64,000 nt of DNA from Rhodosporidiobolus odoratus (GCA_034387635.1 JAOANU010000015.1:1-64000), one strand, 5' to 3'; shown: positions 22,663 through 35,210, counted from the first letter of the stretch. The notes: generated from the letters alone by a model not told the origin. Translations and numbers: made by a program.

Positions 22663-24290
22663 CTACTGCGCCGGCCGAACACGGCTCTTCAACCCAAGCC
22701 CAAGCAGCCCCGGCTTCTGCTGCTGATACACCTTGATGCTGTTGATTTCGAAAGCCGCATCGACATAGTTCTTCGGATCCTGCACGGCCGCTCGCCAGTC
22801 GCCGGGGTACCCTGCGGCGTTGTAGGTTGAACCGGCCCAATCGCCGCCAATGGTAAGGTTGATGACGATGGTCTGGTCTGCGAAGTACTGCTGTGGATCG
22901 CAGGATGCAGCGTCCCATTTGGCGCGAGGCAGACCCCAGGAAGACGGATTGGGCGAGCCGGAAGACAGGTCGGAAGGAATGCTGTCGCGCTGCAGTACGA
23001 AGGACCACATCAGTCACGAGCTCTGATCCGAGGTGTTACCCGAATCTAGCCAAACAAACGAGAGGCGTACCTGGAAGAAGTACATCGCAACTCCATCCTC
23101 ATCCCATTTCAGCGCGAACACCCCGCCGCCTTTCGCATTGAACGCGCTGCCGAATGAGCTCTGGGACGGATCTTGGACGCCGCAGCCAGTATTCGAATTG
23201 ATGTTGGCGTTACAGCTGTGGAGAGGCGGAGAAGGCACATGGTCAGTCTCGGGTGGATTCAGGCTTCGTACACTTCCGACTGCATCAAGAACCATGCATG
23301 CGCGCGAAGAGGAAGTATGCACGTACTCTGTAGAAAGGACATTTCCCACAGCCTGCAGAGGCGTCTTGAGCATGCACCCTTGAGCGGTATGCAACGTCAT
23401 CTGGTTCTGCGCGTAGTCATGGACGCCTTCGACAATGTCGATCTCTGCCCAGAATCCGAAGTAGCGTGAGCACCTGCATCTTGGCGTTGAGGAAATGGAA
23501 AGGCAGTCGGAGGAAAAGAAAGAGCAGGCTATGAGCTTACCTCCGCCGTTCGGCCAATTGTCGCCCAATGTCCAGATTGCTGGCCAGACCGTAGGACTGC
23601 GTGCGCAGACTGTCAGCGACCGCAGCAGACGGTCATGTATGAGAGAATATTGCCTCACCCGAAAGGAATCTTAGCCAAATCCGCCACGACGATCGACCCG
23701 AACGTAAACTTCTCCTTGCTCGAGATCCGCACTGACTGGCGGTTTGCCCCGTACGTTAGATTGGACCAGCTGTCAATTCTCATGACGGTTGAGTTCCTCC
23801 CTGAATCGGGTACGTAGACCAATCCATTCGCCCAGGCCGTCGTGCTCGAGACGTAGTCGACGGAGCCGTGCGTCGGATCAGCGGCGGTGAAGAAGTCCCA
23901 CTGGTCGAAGAAAGAGTAGCCGCCGAGGGATTGCTGGGTGAGGGTGTAGGTGGTAGAAGCGCGCTTCTTGTGTCGCCTCGAGCGCTTCGTCTTTTTCTTC
24001 GGTTTGTCGGCAGCGGCGGGGGCTGTAGAGCGTCTGGACTTGGTAGCCACGGCCCGTTTGACGGTCGATGGGGTAGAAGTGCGTTTGCTCTTGTGCTTAC
24101 GTTTGCGTTTGGCATGCGGCTTTGGGTGGGAGGTCGAGGCGGAGCGACGGGGATTGAGGGAATGTTCGAGTGTGGAGGGACTGTTGGTACGATGGGCAAC
24201 GGCTGCGCCAGCGTGATGAGGTCGTTTGGCGGTAACGATAGGGAAGAAGAGCGTGAGGAGCACACTGGTGGCGCCGAGTGAGATTCGCAT
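22663..24290 (-). CDS. Secreted glycoside hydrolase family 16 protein (beta-glucanase-like)
   Basis: Family members cut or transfer beta-1,3 / beta-1,3-1,4 glucans in the cell wall. The N-terminus is a signal peptide (MRISLGATSVLLTLFFPIVTA). A very basic Lys/Arg/Ser linker follows (about residues 30-115, with KRKRKHKSKR and KKKTKRSRRHKKR). The catalytic domain begins YSFFDQWDFFTAADPTHGSV. The GH16 active-site motif E-x-D-x-x-E is present as AEIDIVEG, where the two Glu are nucleophile and acid/base. Downstream blocks are CNANINSNTGCG, ALKWDEDGVAMYFF and FADQTIVINLTIGGDWAG. At least four introns interrupt the gene. The basic linker, unusual for a secreted enzyme, may hold it to the wall or be cleaved at dibasic sites; that is inference. 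Confidence 0.88.
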
Positions 24291-25056
24291 AGCGAAGATG
24301 AGGAAGAAATCTAGGCGACAATACGGGGGAAAGCAGGATCAAGCTTGTGAACCGAAGCGGAGGCCAGCATAGCGGACGAAGTACACCAGGCGGGCTGTAC
24401 GGGCTGGTCTACATCCGCCAGGCAAGGCATTAGGTTTCTGACCGGCTGGTGAAGGTATAAATCGGCTGGGACGGACCGTGGCTTGTCGAACCGATAGCCC
24501 GCCCGTACACCCTGTCGGTAGCATATGTGGAGATGTGTGGGAGCTTTGATGCTCGCCGGCCCCGTTGCGAGGATGCGTTATGAGCTGCATTTCTGACAAG
24601 GATGGCGAGTTGGCAAGGTCGTCGACTCGCTTGACGACGCGAGCGGGCTGTGTCTGATGTAGCACAGGGTGCAGGGCATAGCTGGGGTGCGACCGCGCGG
24701 GCATCATAGCGAGGACGCTGAATGTGAGGCGGAACGGTTCCGGCAGAGGGCATCAAGTGGGAGGGAGACGACGTTAGGCGCGCGGATGAGGCGGGGAGGG
24801 CAAACACGAGAGTGGGAGCATCACATAGCGGTCAAGCGACACAGCGGACGGTAAGAGCGAGGCAGATTACTGCAAAAGTGCCTTTTTTTCGCTTCAATCG
24901 CTACGAGCCTCAGATGTGGTACCTTCGATTGACAGTCTCGCAGAAAGTGCACTACCTACATTGCGGCCGTAGTGACGAACGATTATTGACGTAGATCCAC
25001 TCGTTCCGCCTAGTATCGAATTCCTTCCTTTCCTTGTCAAGCCGTCCTTCAACACC

Positions 25057-28000
25057 TCAGTAGTAACCGCCACCGCCCCCACCCTGCTGGTACCCTCCCT
25101 GACCAGACCCGCCACCTTGTCCGTATCCCTGCTGCTGATGGTGGTGACCATGCGGTCCGCCTGCGCCAGGATAACCCTGGTTCTGAGGGGGAGGACCACC
25201 AAACCCACCATCGAATTGGCCCGGAGGAGGTCCACCGTACTGCTGCGGCGGAGGAGGCCCTCCAAAGTGCTGTTGCTGCTCGTGGTGACCGTGCTGCTGG
25301 TGGTGAGGCGGCCCACCAAAGTTGGAGTCGCCGCCGTAGGAAGACTGGAATCCTCCTGCGCCGTGCGAGGCGTAGCCGTCTCCGCCTGAGCTTCCTCCGC
25401 CGTAGCGATGAGGCTCCTGCTGCTGGTAACCGCTGCCTCCGCCGCCGTACCCGGTGTTGTAACCGCCCTGGTTGTGCGAGGGAGGGTTGTTGAACTCGTT
25501 GAAAGAAGGGGCACCGCCGTGGACGGCTTGAGGAGGGGCACCGATGGCTGCAAGGGTTGACAAGTTAAGCCGAAGCGAGGCGAGAAAGAGGGATAGGCGT
25601 GAAGCGAGACCAGGTTGAAAAAACAGGTCAGTACCCTGTCATGGCTGTCACAGGAAGGAGAAAAGCTTACGCGGCATGTACCCCTGCTCCTGCCCGTACC
25701 CGCCACCCGAGCCATCGAACTCGCGCCTTCCACCCTGATTACCTCCACCGCCGCCGAAGCTGTTAAAGGTGTTTTGCGCCTGGTTGATCGCGCCCATGGC
25801 GGAAGAAGCGCCGGGGATGTACTGCTGCGCGAAGGCGCCGACGCCGTTAGGCATGAGGACGGAGTTGTACGCTTTGGGTCCGGCAGAGCAAAGCAGAGTC
25901 AGCAACGTCCAGGACACAAGCGTGAGGTGAACTTACACCCGTGAGCGCCGTGACCTTCCTGATCAGACTCGTGACCCTTCCTCTTGTTCTTGTGGTTGCG
26001 AACAGACTGCTTAGTCAAGCCGTTGAGGACTGCGTTATGAATGAGAATAGGTTGAGAGAAGAAAGATGCGGAGACCAACAGGAAACATCGAAGCCAGTCA
26101 GTGGCTCGAACAACGGTAAAATCGGAGCGGATGAGCACACTGAACTGCTTGTCCTCATGAGACTGCCCATCGATCCACTTCTTGATATAAGCGCCCATCT
26201 GCCTCTGGATCTCGCTCGAGTCATCGTAGAAGTATGGATGGTGGAAGGCAGAAAGCGCTGTGAGACGGTGGCGTCAGTAGACGGTCGACGAGGCGTGAGG
26301 GGAGAAAACGTGCCCTCAGCAGCAACCTGCCTCGGGTCGACACTGTTGTTCTCCCACGCATTAACGATGAGCTTGACAGTGTGGGTAAGAACGAGAACGG
26401 CGATCTCGCCAGCGGGCTCGTTGAGGATGAGGGCGAAGCTGCGAGGCATCGACTGTTCAGATGCGAGGTACCGCGAAAGAGCATGACATAACGCACTGGT
26501 CCTTGGAAAGGAAAGAGTGGGTGGGGTCACTATCGTGCGGCTTGTCGAAGACGGCGTACTGGTCGGCGTTATTGATTACGGCAGCACTACCCTGACCGAG
26601 AACCTGCGTAGCTTGACCTGACCAAGCGAAGAGGAAGAGTTAGACGGGTACAGGAAGAAGGTGGCGACCCCGCAAGAGACGCAGGAGGCGAAGGAAAGAA
26701 GCAAGATAGCTCACCCATGATAGGCTTGAGCATCGGTTCGATGGTCTCGAACACGAAGGCATTGACAGAGTTGGTGATCTGTCGGCCAGATCTGTGGTCA
26801 GCCAGGATATCAAGAAAGGGAGCGAGGCCGCCACGCGCCTTCTCGACAATCGAGCTAAGACCGATCTTCTCAATTGTGTTCTCGATGCCTTTGACGACCT
26901 ATCGAGCAAATACGAGTGAGCTTTCTAGCGGCAGGGAGTGAGTGAAGAATGGCCTACGTTGTCGCGGAAAGTCAACACCTTCCACAGCGTCGCATGGAGC
27001 TCCTGCGGGCTCATGTTGTCAAGCTGACCGCTGCTAGCACGGGTACGGATCTCGTCGATGTCGCCCATCTCCCTCGAGAGACCTGAGCTCGAAGACCCGG
27101 GGAGATCAAAAAGCATCTTGCGGAGGGTGTCGGAAGTTGAGGAGCCGCCGATACCGCGGTCAGTCGAGCGGGCCTAAACGCGATAAGCGGGCATATCAGC
27201 ACTGCATGAGCGCGTTGTGACATAGGCTTGACTTACACCGTCCATCGCCTTCTGAAGGTCGCTAACTGACGCCTCCGAGATATGGTCTGTTGCGGAGGGA
27301 GGGCGGAAAGAAGGTAGAAAAGGAAGTCAGTTCTGGCAGGCACTCAGGGCGCTAGTAGAGTGAGCTCACCGGTAGCCTCGCCGAGCAGAGAGTGGATAAA
27401 ATCGCTACCACCGAAAGAGCCAGTGACAAGGGGCGGGCAAGGTCCGGCCGGACTCTGTATCCTGACGCCGTCCCCGACGTGGCAGAAGACCTGCGAGTAA
27501 CCCAGGCGAAGCAGACTCAGCTCGCACCAGTTCGAGTGCGCGCTGAAGTCTTCGAGTGTACTGTACAAAGCCAACGGTAGATGGAGGAATGACGAGGAAA
27601 ACCGGGTCAGTTCGCCTTCTCAAACCGGAGAACACGGAGATGACGTACTGCAGCAGGGTGCCGAGCAGGCGGTAAGCTTCGTACGTCGCCGTCTCGCCTC
27701 CACCATTGCGAGCGCGGCGGCCGAGCTCGATGCACTGGAGGATGCGTTCGCGGACCAGCTTCGACGAGGTTTCCCATCCTCCGTTCTCGTTAGCGATGTA
27801 GTTCTGCGCAGGTTTGACGGCGTCAACTTCGTTCGGCATGTCCACGAGGGAGGACCGTAGACATGGGCGCGCCGGATAGCAACGGAAACACGGAGAAAAT
27901 CGCGCACCTTCATTCCGGTGCGAGGGTCCACCTCGAGCTCACGGTTGTCGACGGGAGGGCGCAGACGGGGATCGTAGGGACGAGCATCGCCTCCCGGCTG

Positions 28001-28942
28001 GTCGGCCTGTATACAATGAACGGAATCAGCGATTCTTCGTCTTGAAGAAAGGGTATCAGAAAGAGACGAACAGCGTAGCCTTTCGGGTTGTCCTGCAGAT
28101 ACAACAAGTAAGGAGCTTGTCAGCACAGTACTCCACACGAGGGAGAGAATCTGGAGCGCACAATGTGCTCAGTCGGAAGGTAAACACCTGGGAAGGACGG
28201 ATAAAAGGTAAATCGCGGTCCGAGGTTCACACGAGAGCAATGCGGGGCTTACCAAGCCTCTCGTCGGTGACTTCGAACTCGCCGGTGGCGTAACCATGCG
28301 CGAGGAAACCGAGAGCCATGACCAAGTTGAGGATAGTTTGCTTCGAGAGCTTGCTGAGACCGGCGATGTCCATCGCTTGGGAGTAGTCGCGGAGCCAGTT
28401 ACCTGTGCAGCGCGTGTAGAGACTCAGGACTCCGCTGGACTCGACTACACGGCATATGATGGAGCTTACCGAAATAGACGCGCTTGATGTCGAGTCCTCC
28501 GAACTTGCTGCCACGCCCAAGAATGCCGCCCGACTTCTTGATCAGGTCGGCGAGCTTGTCTTCAATGTCTCCATGGCGGAAGGCTACGAACGAGGGTCGC
28601 CATCAGCTTGTATGGCATGAACAGGAAAAAGAGAAAAGAGGGAAGAAAGGAAGAACGCACCTTTGCCCTCGAGGAAGGAGTAGGCGGGGATATTACCGGC
28701 ACCAAAAGCGCTGCAGGAAGAGTACAGTACGTCAGCCGTAGGTATTACGCCCGGGCACGAAGTGAAAGAGGAGGGGTGCAAGTACCGGGCAGAGGGGAGG
28801 AAGCAGAATACGCCTGTGGAAGAGCCGTGATGAGCGTGTGCGGTCGTAGTCAGCCCTCTGTAGTAGTGTACGTACAGACGAGTGCGAATGCGAGTGGCAG
28901 GAATCCGATCCCACCCCATGAGCGTGAGGATGACGTTGGCAT
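25057..28942 (-). CDS. HET-C family protein (heterokaryon-incompatibility type)
   Basis: Homologue of Neurospora HET-C, a secreted/membrane-associated Gly-rich protein best known from vegetative incompatibility in filamentous ascomycetes. I place the start at 28942: a 71-nt first exon gives a signal peptide (GFLPLAFALVCTAF), and a 161-nt intron (28871-28711) joins it in phase to FGAGNIPAYSFLEGKAFRHGD, the canonical HET-C beginning. Conserved blocks follow: GGLDIKRVYFGNWLRDYSQA, ALGFLAHGYATGEFEVT, NPKGYA, DPRLRPPVDNRELEVDPRTG, NYIANENGGWETSS. About a dozen introns are present. The C-terminal exon (25563-25057) is an extreme Gly/Gln/His/Pro/Tyr-rich tail, as in ascomycete HET-C but richer in Gln and His. 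An incompatibility role in a yeast is not implied; the ancestral function is unknown. Confidence 0.9.
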
Positions 28943-29178
28943 GATGAGAGCGATACCAAGGGTTCTTGAGTGTTCGATGAGTGGTGCGAGTCGCTGTAGC
29001 GGTTCCTGTAGATGTACTCGGAGCGTGAATGAGCTTGTTGAGAAGAGTAGAGAGTTGAACTGATGAACGAGGAAAGAGAGCCTGAGGCGGTGCCAAGGCT
29101 GTGGTAACTCCCGTGATTCAGCATTGTATACTACGTAGGCCTACACAGCGGACTTCACCCGGACCATCGTGCCCCTAG

Positions 29179-29839
29179 ATGCCGGGACGTGCCTCAGTTG
29201 CTCCCCCGTCGACATCGTCTTCTCCCCACTTGTCCATCGACTCGTCTCTCGCGCCTCTCGAACTCGACTCTGTGACTTGTCTACACATACAAGAGACAAA
29301 TCAGGCAGTACAGGTCTCGGTCAGGTCAGCCGAAACGGGGTGAGTACAGACAAGCATCATTACACAGGATGAAGAAAACCCTCTCATTCCCTTTGCACCT
29401 CCCACCTGCCAGAGATCAAGGTCAAGGGCTCAGAGAGCTGTACGAGGAGGTCAACGGAGACGTCACGGTCAGCCTCGCGGTCGAGTCTACCTCATCGCCC
29501 TTCGCTAACGCTAATCCAAGTGCCTTTCTTCTTCCCTTCGAAAGGACCTCATCGCGCTGGTGCTGCATCTATATGCCTCGGGAGAACCCGTCCCGCCTCT
29601 CCTTCGCTTCGAAGGTAGCAGCAAGGGGTACTCCTTGACTTGCGGTGGGCTTTTGCCGATTCATTCCGTCTGTTGTCGGACCGCACTTGCCTCTCCCGCT
29701 GAGATCCGCTGTTCACGCAGAGCGCAAGCCTCCGAGCAAGACGCTCGACCGGTGGGAATGTTCGAAGAGCGGTACTCCTGTCGAGCGCGCAGACTGCAAG
29801 TTCCGATTCGTATTTGAGAGGGCGGGAGTCGGAGGTTGA
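29179..29839 (+). CDS. Candidate small spliced gene, function unknown
   Basis: Three coding-like pieces lie in order between HET-C and ERG6. The first is 29179 to about 29313 (from MPGRASVAPPSTSSS). The second begins near 29548 (DLIALVLHLYASGEPVPPLL) and ends RFE at a GTAGCA donor. The last begins near 29721 after GCAG and reads ERKPPSKTLDRWECSKSG onward, stopping at 29839. The last two join in phase. The piece between them is ambiguous: the only GTGAGT...ACACAG intron that keeps frame is 28 nt, too short, so either the intron runs 29314-29367 or translation begins at the ATG at 29369. Expected product is about 130-150 residues. No family was recognised. Confidence 0.35.
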
Positions 29840-30245
29840 ATCGCGGTGAGTCGGGAGAAAGAGGAGAATGGCGGATGTAGCCTGGAAGAGGGTCGGAGTT
29901 CCTCCAGGCGATGGCTTGTAGGGCGATGAATGCGATGCACGAGTCCAATCAGCGTATAGTGAGGTGAGGGGTGAAGAAACGCGAGGCGAGATGAAACTCC
30001 GGCTCGCACGAGGCGGAATCGACGAGGGCGGCTCCCTCGCTCGCTCCTCCTCCTTTGTGGTTGCCCTGCCTCCTCTATTAGCTTAGTGCATACCTTACAT
30101 CAGCCCTCAACGGCACCTACACTCGTCTGCTCCCGCTTCAACCGGATCCCTTCACACCGTAAGTTTGTCCACCTCCCACTCCATCGCACGACGCGACGCT
30201 CATTCCCCCTCTCCTTCGTATCTTGTTAGCTACACCATATACGCC

Positions 30246-31968
30246 ATGGTTAATGCACCTGAAGTCAACGGTCGCTCAAACGGCTCCACCGCTCTCACTG
30301 AGATTCCTAAGAACGGCGACGTCCGCAACCGCGCTGGAATCGCTTCCTACACCGCTCACTGGGACAAGAACTCGGCAAAGGACACCGCCGAGCACACTGA
30401 GGCAAGGAAAGATCACTACACGGACGTGGTGAACGGCTACTACGATGTACGCGCTCTTCCCTTCGACACGGACCGCGGCGAGCGGGAGATATCAGAGGCG
30501 ACTCGCGGCGTTGTGGTCTTGCCAGGCCAGGATTGGTGACTGACGCATAGTCTTAACTACGCTGCAGGGCGCCACTGAGCTTTACGAGTATGGCTGGGGC
30601 GAGTCATTCCACTTCTGCCGCTACTACAAGGGCGAGCCTTTCTACCAAGCCATTGCCCGTCACGAGCACTACCTCGGTCTCCAAACTGGCATCAAGCCTG
30701 GTATGCGCGTCCTCGATGTCGGCTGCGGCGTGGGTGGTCCCGCGCGGGAAATCTCCAGGTTCACTGATGCCAACGGTACGCTGCCTCTCCATCTATCATA
30801 CCTTTCTCTTTCCTGTATAGAGCCAATTCTGCCTCACGAGAGTTGCACCTGACAAGAGTCGTGTACACAGTCGTCGGTTTGAACAACAACGAGTTCCAGG
30901 TTCTTCGCGCTCGCAAGTACACCGCCAAGGCCGGTCTCTCGAACCAGGTTTCCTTCGTCAAGGGCGACTTTATGGCTCTCGTTGAGCAGTTTGGAGAGAA
31001 CTCCTTTGACGCCGTCTAGTGCGAATCTATTCTATTCGGACTCGTCTCGTGACTCCTGCTGATGTTCCCGTTCCTTCCCTCAGCGCTATTGAGGCCACCT
31101 GCCACGCCCCGAACTGGGAAGGCGTCTACGGCCAAATCTTCAAGGTCCTCAAGCCGGGAGGTACCTTCGGTGTCTACGAATGGTGCATGACCGACAAGTT
31201 CGACCAGTCCAACCCGCGTCACAAGGAGGTTCAGCACGGTATCGAGCTTGGCAACGGTATTCCCGAAATGCGCCCCATCGCGCAGGCTCGCGATGCGCTC
31301 AAGAACGTTGGGTTCGAGGTCGTGCACGAGGAGGACCTTGCGGACCGTGGAGAGTGGGTTTTCTAGTGTATATTCCAGCTTTTTTGATCGGATATTGACC
31401 TCTCCTTGTTCGGCAGCGTCGTCGACTGGTGGTACTCTCTCTCTGGCGACCTGTCCAAGGCGCAGACGTGGTGGGACTTGGCAACTGTGTATGTTTCCCT
31501 TGTTCTCCTCGACTTGTTACCTTCCTCTCGATATTCCTCGCTGTCTTCATCGCTGACGGTTCGCACCGCACTGTGCAGCTGGCGCATGACCATGTGGGGA
31601 CGTCGTCTGACTGGCTGGGGTGTCTACTGGCTTGAGAAGGCCGGTCTCGTCCCCAAGGGTACCCACGATGTACAGGAGGCGCTGAAAATTGCCGGTGCGC
31701 GCCTTTTCCCGACTCAGTCTCACGTGCATACCCTGCGTGCGCTGGGCCGCGGTCGGAAGCGACCGAGCTACAGTGCGCTGACTTCCATTTTTTTTGTCTT
31801 TTTTGTCTTTTTCCCTTTCTTCCGCTCTCCCCTCCCTCAATTCTCCCCCTCATATTCCTTAATCCCTGTGCTCGCTGTTGTGCAGCCGACTCGCTCGTCG
31901 ACGGTGCTCGAGAAGAATTGTTCACTCCAATGCAATTGTTCGTAGCTAAGAAGCCCGAACAGCAGTAA
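30246..31968 (+). CDS. ERG6: Sterol 24-C-methyltransferase
   Basis: SAM-dependent enzyme that methylates C-24 of zymosterol in ergosterol synthesis, at the ER and lipid droplets. Start ATG at 30246 (CGCCATGG). Signatures: [20 protein letters not shown], the SAM-binding motif [44 protein letters not shown] and [17 protein letters not shown], all typical of Erg6. The C-terminal sterol methyltransferase region contains [16 protein letters not shown] and [18 protein letters not shown]. At least six introns interrupt it. The final exon encodes [20 protein letters not shown] and ends KKPEQQ at 31968. The left arm of the large inverted repeat begins at this 3' end. Confidence 0.96.
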
Positions 31969-33563
31969 CCTCTTCGCACCTTTCCTCTTATCTCGCCTTC
32001 ACACCCTCCTCTGCGCCCACCCAATTGTTCTTCATGGCCCTGTCGTCTACCCTACTCCAGCACCTCTCCACCTCATCCCTCCTTTCAACCCCCGTGCTCT
32101 TCAGCTGTTCTTGTGTCGTATCTTTCCGGTCCATCTCCCTACCCGTTTCTGGCGTACTCTCATAGTGTCCGTGGTCGCTGGAGTGGTCCGCGCTGCCTAG
32201 TGTTGCTCTGGTCGTGTTGCATGGCATTGCGCTGCAAAGAAAAATGCACTCGAGGTTGTATCCCTTTCCTGTGCTTTCACAGCAGCCCCTCATGAGCCAG
32301 TGAGCCGGAACCACGTGTACTGATATGCTCAGCCTGTTATCTGTGTACGGCAGGCAGTGTCCTTGCTGGTACTGTATGACTATTGCTGGCGGGAAGACCA
32401 GTCTGCGAAGGGACAAAACAATGCAATGTGCTAGACAGTCTCAGTGATGCCCCGGCTCTGTTGACCTGCTCCGACTTCAATGTCAGTGCTCGAGGAAGCG
32501 CAAGGCTGGGTAACAAGCTGGAGGAGGCAAGAGGGGCACTCGTCAATGTGATTTCGATAGTTAAGCTACCCAAACCCTCCAGCCCCACTCTACCACCCAG
32601 CCAGTCAAGCTGCGTTGTGTGGCAACAAGTCACATTCGGTGAGGACTTCAGGAAGTGCAGCGGCAAGCTTGTTGTTTGAGGAGCAAAGATCCCTCACCAG
32701 CTTGGCTGCCAGCACGAGCATATGCCTCCAACCTCAACACTGACCTGCCTTGAGCCACGATTTCAGCTAGCCTGCCTTGCCACTTTTTGCCCCTGCCCTG
32801 TCAAGGCGCTGGCAACCTGCAAAAAGACAAGGCAAGGGAAGCAGGGTTGAGAAGGTAATCGGTGATATGCAAAAGGCAGGCGGGGAGGTGCTGGGTACTG
32901 AATTGGCGAACCACACATGCTGTGTCCACTTGGGTGTTTGACATCGCTTGGTAGCAGAGTGTGCTGCTGTCCCTATTGATGCTAACAAGATGCACTGAGG
33001 GACCTTCTCAATCCACTTTGAGGTGGTCACTGTGGCATGCAGCGGTTGCCTTGGTGGCCCTTTCAGCCCCAGTTTAGTCTTGTTACTTTATCACAGTTCA
33101 TTCAAGACCAAGTTTAAGTCTGGCCATGGTGTGCAATACTGGGGGATTCCGGGTAGCTGTCAACAAGGGAGGAAGGATGGCAGGACAGCCATTCAAATGC
33201 TGCCTGCGAGGGACAAGCCCTTCACACTGCCCTCGGGTCACAGCTCTGTATCAGAGGGCAGGTCAGAGTGGCAGGGACACTCACCTCTTGCCAGACTGCA
33301 CCCTAGCACGATTGATGAGCACACCAAACAGCAGGTAGGCACACCGGTTGAGAGGTGACAAATGGATTGCGACAACACAGAGACCATAGCTATGCTGGAT
33401 TGGTATTCACATCTATCCCATAGGCAGTCAAGCAGTGGACAGAGTGCAAGGGAGGCAAAAAAGAACGAACGACTGGCTATCAAAAGAGATTTTCCCCGAC
33501 GGGGAATCGAACCCCGCTCGCGGCTGTGAGAGAGCCGAATCATAACCACTAGACCATCGAGGA
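31969..33563. repeat. Left arm of a ~1.6-kb inverted duplication
   Basis: This block, from the ERG6 3' end to the first base of the tRNA-Glu gene, recurs in reverse orientation at 40261 to about 42160. Long stretches match almost base for base, for example around 33023-33358 against 40466-40801. Homology stops exactly at the 5' base of the tRNA (33563); beyond it the flanks are unrelated. Outside the tRNA, no reading frame with an ATG start and conserved coding pattern was found. Base composition is less GC-rich than the neighbouring genes. This arm lacks the 287-bp insertion of its partner (empty site GCAAA at 32869-32873). Confidence 0.9.
33492..33563 (-). tRNA. tRNA-Glu (CTC)
   Basis: 72 nt without an intron. 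The acceptor stem TCCTCGA pairs with TCGGGGA, with discriminator A. The D-arm is GGTCTAGTGGTTATGATT. The anticodon arm CGGCT/AGCCG encloses loop CTCTCAC with anticodon CTC, and the T-arm contains GGTTCGATTCC. It is identical to the copy at 40261 on the opposite strand and sits at the inner end of the left repeat arm, transcribed outward. Confidence 0.95.
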
Positions 33564-34289
33564 TCGCTTGAAAGGCAGAGTCAATAGTGTAACCCGTCCG
33601 TTGTATTCAATTCCTTCTGGCCAGGCATCTTCCTACATTGTAAAACTCTACCTTTGACCGCTCTGTGTAGCCCTACGCTGCCGATTCTCGTGCTTTGGCT
33701 GCGCTCATATGCGCCAGAGGAGCTTTGCAAACCAGGGTACCTCTGACATCTTCTGAATTTACCCTGTTTGACCTTCGCAATCCTGGACCGGTTTCGCCTC
33801 GTCAGCGTGGCTGACTTACTGTCAGTGCACAGGGCTAGAGGGCTCACAAAGAAGCTAATCTTTGAGCTTGCTTGCAGGTACCCGACAGGCTGGCTCCCTA
33901 GCCATCAACACCGTATCGCCGGCAACTCTGCCTCCTTCTTTCCAGGATTTGACACCCGAACCTCGCTTTGCCAGCTTTTGCCCGGCACGCCCTCTCTACA
34001 TCCTGAGTATTTGCGTACCGAACGAGAGTTGTGTGTGCCGCGCTGCGGCGCTTGTGGAGATTTCGTGATTGTGATTCTGGTTCTGTTGTACTGTTGCCAG
34101 GTAAATTGGGCCTCTCCAGGCCTGCCAATCATCCGAAGGGAGCTGACGACAAGAAGAATTGGGGCGCTCAGGCATTCAGGCAGACATGCTTGTGCGGGAT
34201 CGCGGGCGGACATACATGTTAGCCCGAGGCACTCAGGATGCGCTCGCGAGACGTGGAACAGCTGTCTCCGCAGCCCGTCTAACTTCACT

Positions 34290-35210
34290 TCAGTGTTGCA
34301 GCTCAATCCTCTGCCCCGGCTGCCATTCCTTACAGACCGTGTCAATGTTGTCAAAGTATTTGAGCTCAATGACGAGGTTCCGGGCGGTTTCGAGGTCAGG
34401 GGGAGTGGCGGACAAGGCAGAAGAGAGCGCTGAGACGGCTTCTTTCGTAGCATCTGCTACCAGTGCGAAGGTCAATATCGAAAAGAGCAGGGCGACGTGG
34501 AGCGCAGGCTTGGCGCACCTGCATTGCTTCGGCGGATCTCGGCGACCTCGTCTTCCGTGCTGGCCTCCTCCAACGCTTCGCGAGTCTCCATGATGTTCAT
34601 GAGTAACTCAGGATCCGTGACCGGGTCGCCCTCGCCGATAGTCACATCATGCAGCGATAGCTGCTCGGAAGGGTACATTTAGCTAGATCTGCCGAACATG
34701 AGGGGAAAAGGGACGAACGAGGTACTCTCCCCTCTCTCTCTCGTTGACGAGCGCCTTGTAAGCATCGTTGACCCTGCCGCTCCATGCTTTCGCCCAATTC
34801 TCCACATCCCCCTTGCCCGAAAACATGTCGGGATGGACTTTTTGCTGCAGCTGAAGGAAGACTCGCCTGAGCGCCTTGATGTCGAGGTCGTACGCGGGTC
34901 GCAGCCCGAAGATCTCAAAGAAGGTGGTGGTCGGCGGAGGAGGCGGCAGGAGGGCGGAACAGGATGGGCAAAGAGGGGAGAGTTTGGGAGGAAAGGGCGT
35001 TCCACATTGCGAGCAGGTAGAGCCGGTAGAGTAGACGGTAGTCGAGGTTGCAGTGGCCCTTCTGGGTGGAGTAGAATGTACGTAGCGGGAGATCGAAGGG
35101 AGATTTAGTCGCCGCAGAGGGAGAAGAGGGCGAAGTGTGGGAACGACGGGGCCAGCGACGGGGAGGCGTGCAGCGCAGTTGAGTGTGGTCCTAGCGATAT
35201 TGCATGCCAT
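34290..35210 (-). CDS. JAC1: Mitochondrial J-protein co-chaperone Jac1 / HscB
   Basis: Co-chaperone that delivers the Fe-S scaffold Isu to mitochondrial Hsp70. Three exons (35210-34719, 34660 to about 34518, about 34461 to 34290). The N-terminus is an Arg-rich presequence. It is followed by a Cys4 motif CSQCGTPFPPKLSPLCPSC, as in animal HSCB. The J-domain (FFEIFGLRPAYDLDIKALRR) has the essential HPD in QKVHPDMFSGKG and runs to VNDAYKALVNERERGEYLL. The C-terminal helical Isu-binding region is DPELLMNIMETREALEEAS, then ETARNLVIELKYFDNIDTVC. The exon 1-2 join restores the usual YLLSLHD. It is head-to-head with SDH5 (starts 111 bp apart); both serve mitochondrial Fe-S/succinate dehydrogenase biogenesis, so a shared promoter would make sense. 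Confidence 0.92.

Noticed and set aside
33023..33358. A 111-codon open frame present in both repeat arms with similar translation (also 40466-40801 on the minus strand)
   Set aside because: The frame opens with GTG, not ATG, has no recognisable domain, and the differences between arms do not favour synonymous changes. The shared translation follows from DNA duplication.
33768..34433. A 221-codon + strand frame between the left arm and JAC1
   Set aside because: It runs antisense into the well-supported last exon of JAC1, has no family signature and an amino-acid composition typical of a GC-rich shadow frame.
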